NCBI GenBank assembly: GCA_003550305.1
Contig: QKYT01000181.1
Span: forward strand, 16,561-60,535
Length of the DNA stretch: 43,975 bases
Direction: 5' to 3'
DNA from: Glomus cerebriforme
Taxonomy: Eukaryota > Glomeromycota > Glomeromycetes > Glomerales > Glomeraceae
Below the pieces are notes generated by a model. It searched no databases, was not told where the DNA came from, and worked only from the letters and a program-made list of their open reading frames with translations. This document shows positions 11,229 to 21,181 of the stretch, piece by piece (position 1 is the stretch's first letter; each line of letters begins with the position of its first letter). Position numbers and translations under genes: made by a program.

Positions 11229-11870
11229 GTGTGGTCGAAATTAGAATTACGATTACGGCACGTGTCGTAATTGCCCGTAAACCGTAAATCCGTAACGCCG
11301 TAATATCATAATTGAATTTAACGTCGTAAACGTGATGTTAATTTATCTTTTAAATAATTACTTTTTTACATATTTATATTTTTTTTAAAAAATTTTCCAT
11401 AAACATTGATTATTGGGCGTCACAGATTTTAAGGCATTACGGCATTTACGATTTACGGGTTTTTAAAGCTAAATCCTAAAGTCACGGGACACCTGACAAA
11501 ATTTCAGTCGGCTTGTCGGTGTGACAGGTATTTACGTAATTTTGCTCAGAACTATAATTTTGGCCAGAATTAAGTTCGGCCATAATATGACCCGAACCTG
11601 GCCGACAAGCCGACTGAAATTTGTCAGGTGTCCCGTGACTTTAGGATTTAGCTGTAAATACGGGTTCGGAATTTTTTACGGCATATGTTGTAATGACGAA
11701 ATGTCGTTATTTGGGAATTTCGACCGCAAGTACTGTATAATTTGTGTCACAGATTTACGACATTACGGCGTTAATGCATTTACGGCATTACAGCATTTAC
11801 GATTACTGTTTTAAACGGCATACAGTATATTGTAATTCCGAAATGTTGTAATTTGGGATACAGTATAGCC
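11229..11870. mobile_element. foldback/MITE-like element rich in TTACGGCATTACGGC words
   Basis: The core is an inverted repeat: 11468-11519 (GCTAAATCCTAAAGTCACGG ... GCTTGTCGG) and its reverse complement at 11602-11652. It is identical over 51 positions except for one A in a run, with an 82-bp loop. Outside the arms the segment is packed with GCATTACGG and TTTACGAT words in direct and inverted order, such as TCACAGATTT followed by GCATTACGG both near 11420 and near 11750. TGGTCGAAATT at 11234 recurs inverted near 11715, near the outer end. No transposase is encoded. The likely identity is a non-autonomous foldback element. Confidence 0.6.
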
Positions 11871-12755
11871 GGAGATTTATATTAAAGACAAATCAAATTA
11901 ATAACGATCGAATTAAAGCTATTCCAAACTCTATTACTGAGAAGGAATTTTTATCAGATGAGTCTGTTCAAATTAATAAATAAATCAATGATAAGAAAGA
12001 TCTTGATCTTAAAGGGTACATATTATTGAAATTTAATAACTTAATGTAATAATGTAATTTTTGTAAATTGTAATACATCCTCAACCTAACAGAAGTGATA
12101 GGACCATGCTTTTAGATATTATGTGCTTTGTTATCATTCTACATATAGTAACCAAAGAATGATAAGTTAGAAAATAATAAATAAATAACCGGATATTTAT
12201 CTTCCGATATTGTTTTAATATGGGTACTATCATATGAAATTATTTACTGTAACAATTTTCATTACAACTAAATTTGGTTTATTTGGTTTAACAGACTTAA
12301 CTTTGTTTGTCATATAAGAAAAAAAGAAATTGTTTTGAATATCAATCAAAGTTAAAACTAAATATTTTTATCGAACGGTGGGTAAATTATACAAAAAAAG
12401 GATTTTTTAAAAAAAAATAAGATTTATGATCACATTATGCATGCAGATGTGCCAAAATAATCAATATATATATAATATTCGTTGCATGTGAATCAACTAA
12501 AAAAAAAATCTCTACTTTTTCACGACGACTTTTTTTGTTTGTAAATGGATTATATGTACATCATTGATTCTATCTATACTTTTTATGTGATCATTACCAG
12601 ATTTGATTTTAATCATAAAAACAAAGAACATCATAAGAACCAAAAGATATTTAATGACACTGTCTAAACGGATGAACGAACAAAATTTAAATTTTTTGTA
12701 AATAAATTTTATTAAAAAAAAAAAAAAATAAATAAATAAATAAATAAATATCAAA
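11871..12755. other. intergenic upstream of the six-exon membrane gene
   Basis: Nothing recognisable apart from (AAAT)n and a poly-A tract directly before the ATG at 12756. Confidence 0.4.
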
Positions 12756-13708
12756 ATGAATTCCTTCGAAAAGAATAGTACTAACATAAAAATTCTTTTA
12801 TTGATCTTGTCTTTGGGAGGGCTATTAAATTTTTCATTAGGTGAGAATTTATTTTATCTTTATAAAATTTTGAAATTCATTATTAATTAATTATTTTTTT
12901 TTTTATTTTTTTTTTTTTTTTTNAAAAAAAAAAAAAAATCTAGAGGTTGCGAAAATCGCTCTCTTTAATAAGACAAATGGAGAATTAAATTTAAGTCCCA
13001 TGGATTATGTGTAAGTAATAATAAAAACATTATATTATGTTGATTTAAATTTAAAATAATAATATATTTGTATATTTCTTAAATAGATATTTAACCGCAC
13101 TTATTTTAGGCGGTAAGTTATTAATTTTAAAGAAAATATTCATTTAAATCATTACAATTTTAAATAATCTTTTTTTCCCCAAAATTTTTTAGTGAGCGGG
13201 TACTGGTGTTGTCATGTTACTGAAAGTGATGGGAATTATAATTCTTATAGATCATGGTAATTAATTATTATTACTTATTATTTTTATTATTAATTTGATC
13301 TTTTCAATTCAATTATAATTAACCTATTTTTTGAATTTAATAAAGTGGTAGTATAATTTCCTTAATAATCTTGAGTAAGTTTTGGTGGTTTTTTTTTCCT
13401 AATTAAAAGAATTTTTTGATAATTTGAAATCAAATTTTATTAACTTAAATTTTTTTTTTTAAATAGTTTTATATACCGTTTACACGAAAAATGAAATGGG
13501 AGATATTCCATTTTTTTGTCCAGCAGATTATCCTTATTCATCACATTTAATTCGTACAGCATGTCAAGTGAGAGCTGCAAACCTGTTAATAATGTGGGTT
13601 TGTCCTGCTTTATCATTGTTGATACTTATAATATTATTAATTGTTGTTTGTTATTATATTAATGAAAATGAAAATGATGTTAAAGATATCGAAAAACAAC
13701 CTTTATAA
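12756..13708 (+). CDS. small four-helix membrane protein (170 aa, 6 exons)
   Basis: Exons are 12756-12840, 12944-13010, 13087-13112, 13193-13256, 13346-13374 and 13467-13708. Phases 1, 2, 1, 2, 1 fit at every junction, and every border is GT-AG. The 26-bp and 29-bp micro-exons are needed to keep the frame. Hydrophobic segments are ILLLILSLGGLLNF, YLTALILGVSGYW, SIISLIILILYTVY and a long last one (ANLLIMWVCPALSLLILIIL). An extracellular-type loop between helices 3 and 4 has FFCPADYPYSS...CQVRAAN, with cysteines that could pair. The tail is short and polar (DVKDIEKQPL). The topology resembles MARVEL or tetraspan proteins, but I see no diagnostic motif, so the family is open. Intron 1 carries an ambiguous base at 12923 in a poly-T/poly-A junction. 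Confidence 0.75.
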
Positions 13709-14905
13709 TTTTTTTATTTGTATATTTTTCTTTTTTTTTTGTTTTTCTTTATTTCATTCTTGTAAAGTGTAATTAAAATCATATAAATAATAAAATCAAT
13801 TTATTTTACTACATTCGATATGTGTTATAATAGTTTTCTTGAAAATGTTAATTGAGAAACAGAGAAAAAGTATCAAATAATATATAAACATTGTTTAAAG
13901 GTTATTTATTATCTCCAGTTATTTGTATATTATTGAACTGAGCGTTAAAATATCGGTTGAAGACCGATATAGCTCCGTTCGCGTGTGCTGTAATGTAAAA
14001 CTATTGGTACACAAACTACCAGGTCCGTTACATAAAAATAGGTGCTTAAAAGTGATTACAACTGTATAGTTATTCGGAACTGTGATATCGGGTCATGTGA
14101 GTAATAAAAAAAATCAAGATTTTAATTATACCAGATTTCATCTAGACTCACAAAGAATCCCAACAAATACAAATATATTTGGAAAACCTTAGACATACGA
14201 TAAAAACTTTTTTTTTAAAAAAAAAAATCGGTAGATTTTACAAAATAAATAATTGATGTATCATAAATTTGAGATTTTAAATCATAATTATATCTTAATA
14301 TTAAGAAGAAACATTGTAAGTAACGAATTTTAATCCAAATATCCGTAAGAAAATTTTCTTTCTTTTTTTTTTTGTAAGCGATATTAGAAGATATAAAACT
14401 CTTTATCTATTTATAATAACTTGGAAGGACACAATGATTTAAGATAAAGTTCAGTTATTACAACATTTATCCTTTAATAGAATTACAGAAAACTGATTAG
14501 ATTAAATATATATTTTGTAATACACAGTAAAAGTTTACCTGCATATTCGTAATATTGTTATACAATTAAATCTACATTTTTGTTAAAAATCAATCAAAAG
14601 ATTTGCTAGTATAGATGATTTATTTGCATATAAAATTTCAGCCAAATTTGCTCGTATAATAAATAAAGGATCATAGCCGTATAATAATTTGTTATATTTT
14701 ATAATACCCTTGTTACATAAATAAAAGGTTCGCAGACAAATTTACCTGTATTACATAATCTGCGAGACGTACCATCCGTTTCTCAAAGGAAATGACTTAT
14801 TTCGTATATGTATGTAACGGTACATCATATAAATACTGTATATATACTACTGTTCAATAACTCAATAAGTTATATAGGAGAAATTATTTATTCCATTAAT
14901 TCGCT
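13709..14905. other. intergenic; hairpin and TATA-like box
   Basis: There is no gene. A perfect 8-bp hairpin ATATCGGT-loop-ACCGATAT lies at 13950-13970. A TATAAATA at 14828-14835 is about 75 bp before the next ATG and is a plausible TATA element. Confidence 0.4.
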
Positions 14906-15949
14906 ATGAATAATTATCCCTTCTTCAAAGGTTTTATTTCTTCTCTATTCTTGAATTTTATCATTTGGAATATTGCTTACATTCCACTTGTGGTCGCACA
15001 AGTTGCTTCATATGTCGACAATTTTTATTCATCGAAACAAGATTTGTATGATGCTCTACTTAATACATTTTTTCCGATATTATTTGTGATTTTGTTCAAT
15101 GTTTCGGGAGAATCTGGGTCCATCAAAAATGTTCTATTACCATTATTGGATGATGTACTCTATAACGCAATTACTTGGATGATTCCACTCATAGTTTCTT
15201 TTTCTTATGATGATAATTTATTGAGCATAAAGATATTTTCAATTTTTAATATGTGTTTGCATGTAATTTGTGCATTATACTCAATTTTTAAATGGAAAAC
15301 AATTGGTGTTGTTAAAGATAAAAAATATTCTTATGTTGATATTATTATTACATTCTTAATATTTTTTCCAGTTATAGTCATTCCAATATTCTGGATTATC
15401 ATCATTGCAATTAGAAATATTTTTGATACGATTAATATAATGTTTTTTGTATTATTCGTGATATTATTAACTTTTAATATTTTTTGGTTAATTATTACTA
15501 AAGTACGATGTTTATCGAATATATTTTTTCATATATTTGTTGCAATATTTTTTTATGCTCCAAATATTTTACAAACATTATTGATTGTATTAAATTGGCC
15601 AATCAATTTTTATTTTGTTAAAGCATGTGTGTTCATATTGATTCTATCTTTAATAAGAAACGTATCCTATTTTACTGATAAAGTGCCTGATGAATTTCTG
15701 GCTACTTCAACAACAATAACTCAAGGAGCACTGAGAAATGCATTCAAAATAACTGATAAAGGTCAAAAAGAAACATTTGAGGATATACAAACATCATTGG
15801 ATAAAGTGATGGACAAAAAGATTGATGAAATAAAAAGATCAATGGATGAAAAAGACAAAAAGATATACGAAATGATAGAAGAAATGAACAAATCAATTAA
15901 TGAAATAAAAAAAAATCAGTCAAAGGATGAAATATTATGTGAAAATTAG
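14906..15949 (+). CDS. polytopic membrane protein with coiled-coil tail (347 aa, single exon)
   Basis: A single uninterrupted frame from the ATG at 14906. Roughly seven to eight hydrophobic segments lie between residues 10 and 255, for example FLNFIIWNIAYIPLVV, FPILFVILFNV, IKIFSIFNMCLHVICALYSI, a long Ile/Phe segment ending FWIIIIAI, and INIMFFVLFVILLTFNIF. The last 80 residues are charged and heptad-like (SLDKVMDKKIDEIKRSMDEK, EMIEEMNKSINEIKK), predicting a cytosolic coiled coil. No transporter signature or conserved charged residue within helices is visible. The TATA-like box about 75 bp upstream and an AATAAA at 16025 support a transcription unit. It is probably a lineage-specific organelle or plasma-membrane protein; function unknown. 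Confidence 0.75.
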   Translation: MNNYPFFKGFISSLFLNFIIWNIAYIPLVVAQVASYVDNFYSSKQDLYDALLNTFFPILFVILFNVSGESGSIKNVLLPLLDDVLYNAITWMIPLIVSFSYDDNLLSIKIFSIFNMCLHVICALYSIFKWKTIGVVKDKKYSYVDIIITFLIFFPVIVIPIFWIIIIAIRNIFDTINIMFFVLFVILLTFNIFWLIITKVRCLSNIFFHIFVAIFFYAPNILQTLLIVLNWPINFYFVKACVFILILSLIRNVSYFTDKVPDEFLATSTTITQGALRNAFKITDKGQKETFEDIQTSLDKVMDKKIDEIKRSMDEKDKKIYEMIEEMNKSINEIKKNQSKDEILCEN

Positions 15950-16837
15950 CAAACATTGACTTCTTTTTGTAATATTAATATTTTATTTATATATTTTTTA
16001 ATGTAAAAGATTATTTTACTTATTAATAAAGGTGTAGCAGACGATGAATATTAATCAGATGTAATATAAATGCTCTTGTATCTACATCGGCAATTGATTT
16101 TATAATTTTCAATCTCTCTGCACATATTTACTTTCTGCTGTAATGATCTTGCGCACAGTACTGTGTTGTATTTAATTCCAATAATTCAATTAAGCTTCTA
16201 GTATATAAAATTAGAATAAAAGTATTGTGTTTTAAAGAAACCAAAATCTTAAAGACCCTTCTTCCAGAATCCAGATGAACTGAAAAACTGCAGTAATAAC
16301 GAAATTATGGGTCGTATGATATTATATTTCCAAATTAAATATTTAGAATTTGAAAACCCAGAATCCAGATTACAGATATTTTGTCATCATTATTAAATCT
16401 TCTATATAGACATTGCTTAATTCGTTCTCATGATATCGCTTTTATCATAAATTTATTTATCAATACTAACTTTATAATCACTTATCTGTTATATGTGCAG
16501 GCAAGGAGTTTTATAATCTGTATTACTATAAATATAATACATTCTTTTAGCAAATATATGCAGGCTTGTGTTGCAAATATCACAGAAGAAAAAAACCGTT
16601 TTTGTTCGTCAATAGTTATAAAGCATGTCATTTATTCCATTCTCGTAAATATCACATGATAGCAAATTCATGAAGTCCAGGACTCGTTTTTGTTAAAAAA
16701 AAAATATTCTTTAAAATTTTGCAATCTTTAAATTTAAATTTTTGTAGTACAAGTAGTATCCGAATCAGGTAATTTTGACATCAATCAAAGAATTTTTAAA
16801 ATAAAGCGGAGTTTCTTAAAAATTTAAATAGTATTTT
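15950..16837. other. intergenic, no gene recognised
   Basis: Apart from the 3' flank of the membrane-protein gene (AATAAA at 16025) I see no coding or structured feature. The short frame at 16381-16659 has no protein-like composition. Confidence 0.35.
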
Positions 16838-17020
16838 TTTGATTTATTTACTGTTTTTACGAAAGATGAGATACTTGGGAGATATTACATTTTTTTTTGT
16901 CCAGCAGATTATCATTATTCGTCAGATTTAATTCGTATGGCATGCCAAGTAAGAGCTGCAAACCTGTAATAATATTGTTTGTAATTATAATGACTTTAAT
17001 AATTGTTTGTTGTCTGTTGT
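16838..17020 (+). pseudogene. relic of exon 6 of the 12.8-13.7 kb membrane gene
   Basis: The run from TTTATTTACTGTTTTTACG through GTCCAGCAGATTATC, AGAGCTGCAAACCTGT and TTGTTTGTTGTC parallels exon 6 of the six-exon gene (13467-13650). Small indels and an early stop replace the frame (CTG TAA where the gene has CTG TTA). Only this exon is found. It is a partial tandem duplicate about 3.3 kb downstream, or a processed-like scrap. Confidence 0.65.
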
Positions 17021-17339
17021 ATTGGTAGAGATAATTGTTCCGTTGCTTAATAGATAATGTACTGTAATTTCGATTAATATATAAGAAAATTTTCAGCCCT
17101 ATAAGACTGCTATACTGAAGTAATATATATATATTATGAAATCTACTTAAGTTGTGAAGTGAGAGGTGTTTACTCACTAATTAAAGTTGTGAAAAATTAT
17201 GCTAGTTGACCCACAACTTAAAGTTGTGCAGAAATTCGATGATGACTTCACAAGTTCAGAGATACATACAGGAGGAGGAAGGACATTGATAATCCCTCCT
17301 GCGGAGGAATACCAGTCATATCCCTGTTATCTACCAGAG

Positions 17340-17630
17340 TTGTTAACATGTTCGTCCTGTAGCCTCCTGTAGTCTTTATTATTAACATACTTATTCTCAT
17401 TGCCTCTGGTTGGCTACTAAGTTCGTTCTGTTGCCTCCTGTAGCCTAATTAATAATCTCCTATTGTGCATCTCCCATTGTATAACATGTTCGTCCTGTTG
17501 CTTCTTGTTGTCTTTATTATTAACTTCTGTTATACTTATTCTCATTGCCTCTCCCATTGACTACTCTGCAAACTCTCCTCTCCTCTCCTGTTGTACATCT
17601 CCCATTGTCTAACTAGTTTGTCCGGAGCTG
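17340..17630. repeat. imperfect tandem repeat rich in TCCTGT/CTCCCATTG words
   Basis: Two approximate copies of a ~137-bp unit start at about 17346 and 17483. Each begins AACATGTTCGTCCTGT, then TCTTTATTATTAAC, then ACTTATTCTCATTGCCTC. Further CTCCCATTGT and CTCCTGTTG words surround them. The plus strand is pyrimidine-rich. It is not coding. Confidence 0.5.
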
Positions 17631-17762
17631 TTCTCCTTCTGTTAACTCCTATAGACTATTTCGTTGTCTCCTGCTGTGTACATTTGGTAGTCCACGTAAA
17701 CTATTTTATCATTATATGTTTTCCTGATATTTTTTTTTTATTTTCGTGTCCTACCATTTATT

Positions 17763-18188
17763 TTGCGTGCATTAGTTCTTCTACTTTATTTTAAGTTCCT
17801 TTCTCTGCATTATTCTTGTGTTATTCATTTTTGCCTATTCATATTTATGCAAAAAAGTAGGATACTAAAAATGCCAAGAAATTTTCGTTACTCTTGTGGC
17901 ATTTTGGCGGGTTATTACTTAATTGCATATATACTCTTTTTGTCAATTATTTTTTTATTTGAACTTTTATTGTCTGTTATTATACTGGATACGTTATCCT
18001 GTTTCTTTTTTACTATGAACCACAAAGTAACCCAAATCATTAATAAATATAACTTAACACGAGAAACTGATATTACTGCTCTAAGCCAATATTCGAAAGA
18101 ATTACTATCTAGCCTCTCAAACTGGCATGATCGTGAATTAGCAAGGTCACGATTAAAAGCTCTTGGATTTAGACGTGGAAGACGCTAA
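17763..18188 (+). CDS. hypothetical small protein (doubtful)
   Basis: Open frame with possible starts at 17847 and 18015. The first half is hydrophobic (YYLIAYILFLSIIFLFELLL). The last ~58 residues are soluble and protein-like (VTQIINKYNLTRETDITALS ... ELARSRLKALGFRRGRR) with a strongly basic end. I do not recognise it. It sits between a repeat and transposon debris, so it may be a fragment of a mobile-element gene with the real start lost. Confidence 0.25.
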   Translation: MRALVLLLYFKFLSLHYSCVIHFCLFIFMQKSRILKMPRNFRYSCGILAGYYLIAYILFLSIIFLFELLLSVIILDTLSCFFFTMNHKVTQIINKYNLTRETDITALSQYSKELLSSLSNWHDRELARSRLKALGFRRGRR

Positions 18189-18522
18189 TGTGAAAATAGT
18201 ATTAGTAATATAGTAATATAGCACAAAAAATTAACAGTGCTGATGATGCATGGTTCGAATCCCAGTTGCTGATTGATCCAGAAAAGCCAATTGCAACTAC
18301 TTTACGCCTTTCATTCTTACGTACTAAATTGAGGAACAATGAAACTTCCCCCAATATTATCATTACAAAGAATTCTGTAATCCTTAATCTTCTTTTTGAA
18401 ATAAAAAATCTGTAAGGACATTATATTTTTATAAAAACTTATATACTATTTGCCTTTATTAAGTTTAATTCAATTTAAAAATGGGAATAAATATTTAAAC
18501 ACTAGATTGAAATCTGCTTTTC
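18189..18522. other. gap between the doubtful small frame and the hAT fragment
   Basis: Non-coding. It contains an isolated Pol III B-box-like word, GGTTCGAATCC, at 18252-18262, but no tRNA fold around it. Confidence 0.3.
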
Positions 18523-18972
18523 ATGCTTTTTATGCTTTTACAACATATTGTACAACAAAATATAATTTTACTTATAATATTTACTAATAAATGTAAAGAA
18601 AGTCATTCACAAAATAAAGTTTGGAAATACTATATGCAAGGTGAGCATGATTTGGAAGGACATATAAGTAAAAAATGCAATTATTGTAAGCAAAAATTGG
18701 GTAAAGATGATGTAACTATATTACAAGAATATATTGCAAATTATTGTCTACTAAATATTCTACCTTTTTTAATCCAAAAATATCACAAAATATTTGAAGA
18801 GAGAGCAAATAATAATAATTTTAAAAAAAGAAAATCGTTTAATCAAATATCTTTATATGATTATCATAATACTAATGAGCCTCTTTCTCAAGAAAGAGTT
18901 GATAGAATTAATAGAGTATTGTTAAATATTGCGAAATATCTTTTATGTAGTAGAATTGCTATTTTTTATTGA
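18523..18972 (+). pseudogene. N-terminal fragment of a hAT-type transposase with BED-like zinc finger
   Basis: From about residue 35 the frame shows a BED-type pattern: VWKYYMQGEHDLEGH then CNYCKQKLGKDD and a helix ending YIANYC. A basic linker and the block SQERVDRINRVLLNIAKYLL follow, the arrangement seen just before the catalytic domain in Rhizophagus-type hAT transposases. The frame then stops at 18970-18972 (IAIFY-TGA), where functional copies continue into the RNase H-like domain. No catalytic Asp/Glu residues or dimerisation domain remain. The hydrophobic N-terminal 25 residues are probably not original. Confidence 0.55.
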
Positions 18973-19027
18973 ACTAGTGGTATACTCTTTAATATAATTA
19001 TATTAAAGGAATAGTATATCACTTAAG

Positions 19028-19150
19028 TTATCTATAATCTGGCGGGATACTATACTATAATCTGAATACTATTTTATAATCTGAATACCATTCTATAATC
19101 TGATCTAAATATCACTCTATAATCTGGGTACCACTCTATAACCAGCTGAT
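19028..19150 (+). repeat. tandem array of ~20-bp CTATAATCTGNNTACNA units
   Basis: Six diverged units built on TATAATCTG followed by GATACTA or AATACTA or GGTACCA. Unit spacing varies between 19 and 24 bp. It lies just after the hAT fragment and may be its subterminal repeat region. Confidence 0.55.
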
Positions 19151-19162
19151 TACAATTTTATT

Positions 19163-19291
19163 ATGCAATGCCATGATGAGAAACCAAGGTCTGAAGTTTT
19201 AAATGATTTAAAAGATAAATATAGCACATTACAAAAACACATTTATCAGATCTGGAGAAATGAAGAAAAAAATAAGGTTGCATGGGATTAG
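19163..19291 (+). pseudogene. short coding-like fragment (42 aa)
   Basis: Starts MQCHDEKPRSEVLNDL, continues with QKHIYQIWRNEEKNK and stops at TAG. The helix-rich composition resembles a small DNA-binding helix-turn-helix segment of a transposon protein. It is too short to name and lies among transposon debris. Confidence 0.3.
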
Positions 19292-19634
19292 TTAATTAAT
19301 AGACCAATAGCCTCGTTTGGTCAGATCTCTTCTTATAATTCCTATAAGCTTACTAAATAACTGTTGCATCAAAATTTTTAAAGTTATAATAATAGTAGTA
19401 TTTAGGAATAAAAATCTCCAAGATCACTTCATTGATCTTTCCTTCTTTTTTCTCGTATTCATTCAAAAAAAGATAACTTATTAGTATATATATGTTATTA
19501 GGATAGGTTATCTCCTGCAAATCAATAGATTAAGGAAGGGTTATATATGTGAATTTTTTATGCATTTTTTTCATATAGAATCAAAAATATTTTTCAGCAT
19601 CAATTAAAAACCTGATTTCTCTTAAAACTATAGG

Positions 19635-20385
19635 CTAAAAAGAAAATTTCAGGTGCATTTGCACTATGTCACATAGGGTATCTCTTGAAGCCACCCATAA
19701 TGCAAAAGGCTTTGGTAGTAAAGAAGAAGGAATTAGCTTATCCCTTTTTTCATATCTCTTTTGTACAGTATTTTTTGTTATAGTTATTTTAGTTTGCGCA
19801 TAAGTTTCATAGCCAATTATACTATCATCATAATCATATAATACCAGTGCCAATTTATTCTTCTCTGAGTGCAAAGGAGTTTGGAATGAAAGCTCTAGCT
19901 GAAGATGCTTCAATTCAGCCTCTTCTTGTAATATGTATTATTTATATTGCCAGATGCTAAGTTCCCTTCTATTAATAGATTGGAGAATTTCTTCTCTTTT
20001 CATATGTTCATTTGAAATAGTATCTTTAGTAATACATCTCTTCAAGTGATTATCTGCATAGCAAGAGCAAGCTATAAACTTTTCAGGTATGAATACTGGG
20101 GAGTCACATACAGTGCAATATATATAATGTGTTTCTACTCCAAACCCTTTACCTTCTTCATAAAATTTTGCACACATTTTAATATATCCATTCTTAGGAA
20201 AGATTTCTGGGTACTCTTCAAGTATTATTCTAAATGGATCATAAACGTGAGAGCATCACATTTCTGGTGTTTCATTATCATATTTATGTTTTAAAAGGGA
20301 TAATGTTTTTCCTATTATTTCATACATTTCATCATGATCAGCTGAACAAAGCTTAAAGTAAGCTTTACTATCTAAATCAGTTTAT
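19635..20385 (-). pseudogene. stop-interrupted gene of unknown family with Cys-rich motif
   Basis: A single minus-strand frame runs for about 250 codons with only two stops: a TGA near 20258 (after DNETPEM) and a TAA at 19938 (after SIWQYK). Text on both sides is protein-like: DHDEMYEIIGKTLSLLKHKY, then VYDPFRIILEEYPEIFPKNG. Next is a putative zinc-binding motif CTVCDSPVFIPEKFIACSC, and after the second stop AELKHLQLELSFQTP and a C-terminal half ending HLKFSF. Because the frame does not change across either stop, these are point nonsense mutations, or sites of readthrough. I recognise no family. Confidence 0.45.
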
Positions 20386-20769
20386 AACTATTATTAGCGA
20401 TTTTATTGATTTATAGCGTTTTTAGTAAATTCTAGTGATTCTTTATCAATATATTATAATAAAATATCGGATTCATTTTTATTCGAAAAAAAAGATTAAA
20501 AGGCATGTAGATTAGTTTGCGGATATACAGCATTTACAGATACGCGCCAGGCTTTACAATATACATATAAAAAAAGTCCCAAACTTCGCCTAGCCAGTCA
20601 CGGTCTAGCTACGCCAGCATCACGTGATAGTTAAATTTGTCTAGTATTTCTCTTAACCTGAGTCCTGAGATTTAATATTATCCGAACTTAAACTTGAAAT
20701 AGAATTCGCTGTAAACGTTTTTATTCGTTGGAAGTATGAATTTTATCATCACTAATACGGAAAAAAAGA

Positions 20770-20960
20770 TCATAAACCTTTCTGTTTTCTTTCGGATAGC
20801 ATTTTTAGTAACCTCTTTTGGAAGTCTCTGACCTCACCATTGACCTTCTTCTGAGTCTCGTGTTCTTCCATGGTGGTCAAGAGCTTCTCTAGCTCTTCTC
20901 CGAAGTTGTAATATGCCAATATCAGTTCGTGGCGCGCGTTTTCACTTCGCTCTTCAGCAT
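20770..20960 (-). CDS. orphan coiled-coil exon ending in TGA
   Basis: From about 20958 the minus strand reads SENARHELILAYYNFGEELE, a Lys/Glu-rich helix (TTMEEHETQKKVNGEV) and RLLKMLSERKQKGL, then TGA at 20772-20770. It is richer in GC than its flanks and strongly coding-like. No in-frame ATG precedes it and a TAA lies just upstream in frame, so it must be a terminal exon entered through an AG near 20959, or a gene remnant. It could be an alternative last exon of gene M, whose own stop lies at 21182. Confidence 0.4.
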
Positions 20961-21181
20961 TGGAAATTTTTAAACGCGTTTAATCTTCCCTACCCCATTT
21001 TTCACGAATAACTTGTAAATTACAATACCATCATTATCACATGCACGTTACAATTTTTAACTGAAAAAGAAAAGCTAAGCATGAAAATTATGAAATCTTT
21101 ATTAATTATTAATAAGGTACTTCAGCCATTGTAAAAAAAATTTCATGTTATGACTTTCTACTTTATTGAGTCCACCACGGT

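Noticed and set aside
16857..17177. 106-residue minus-strand frame
   Set aside because: It is antisense to the exon 6 relic on the plus strand.
18252..18262. GGTTCGAATCC, a perfect tRNA B box
   Set aside because: No A box, acceptor stem or cloverleaf is found around it. At most it is a tRNA-derived scrap or SINE remnant.
20046..20294. 82-residue plus-strand frame
   Set aside because: It is antisense to the better supported minus-strand pseudogene at 19635-20385.
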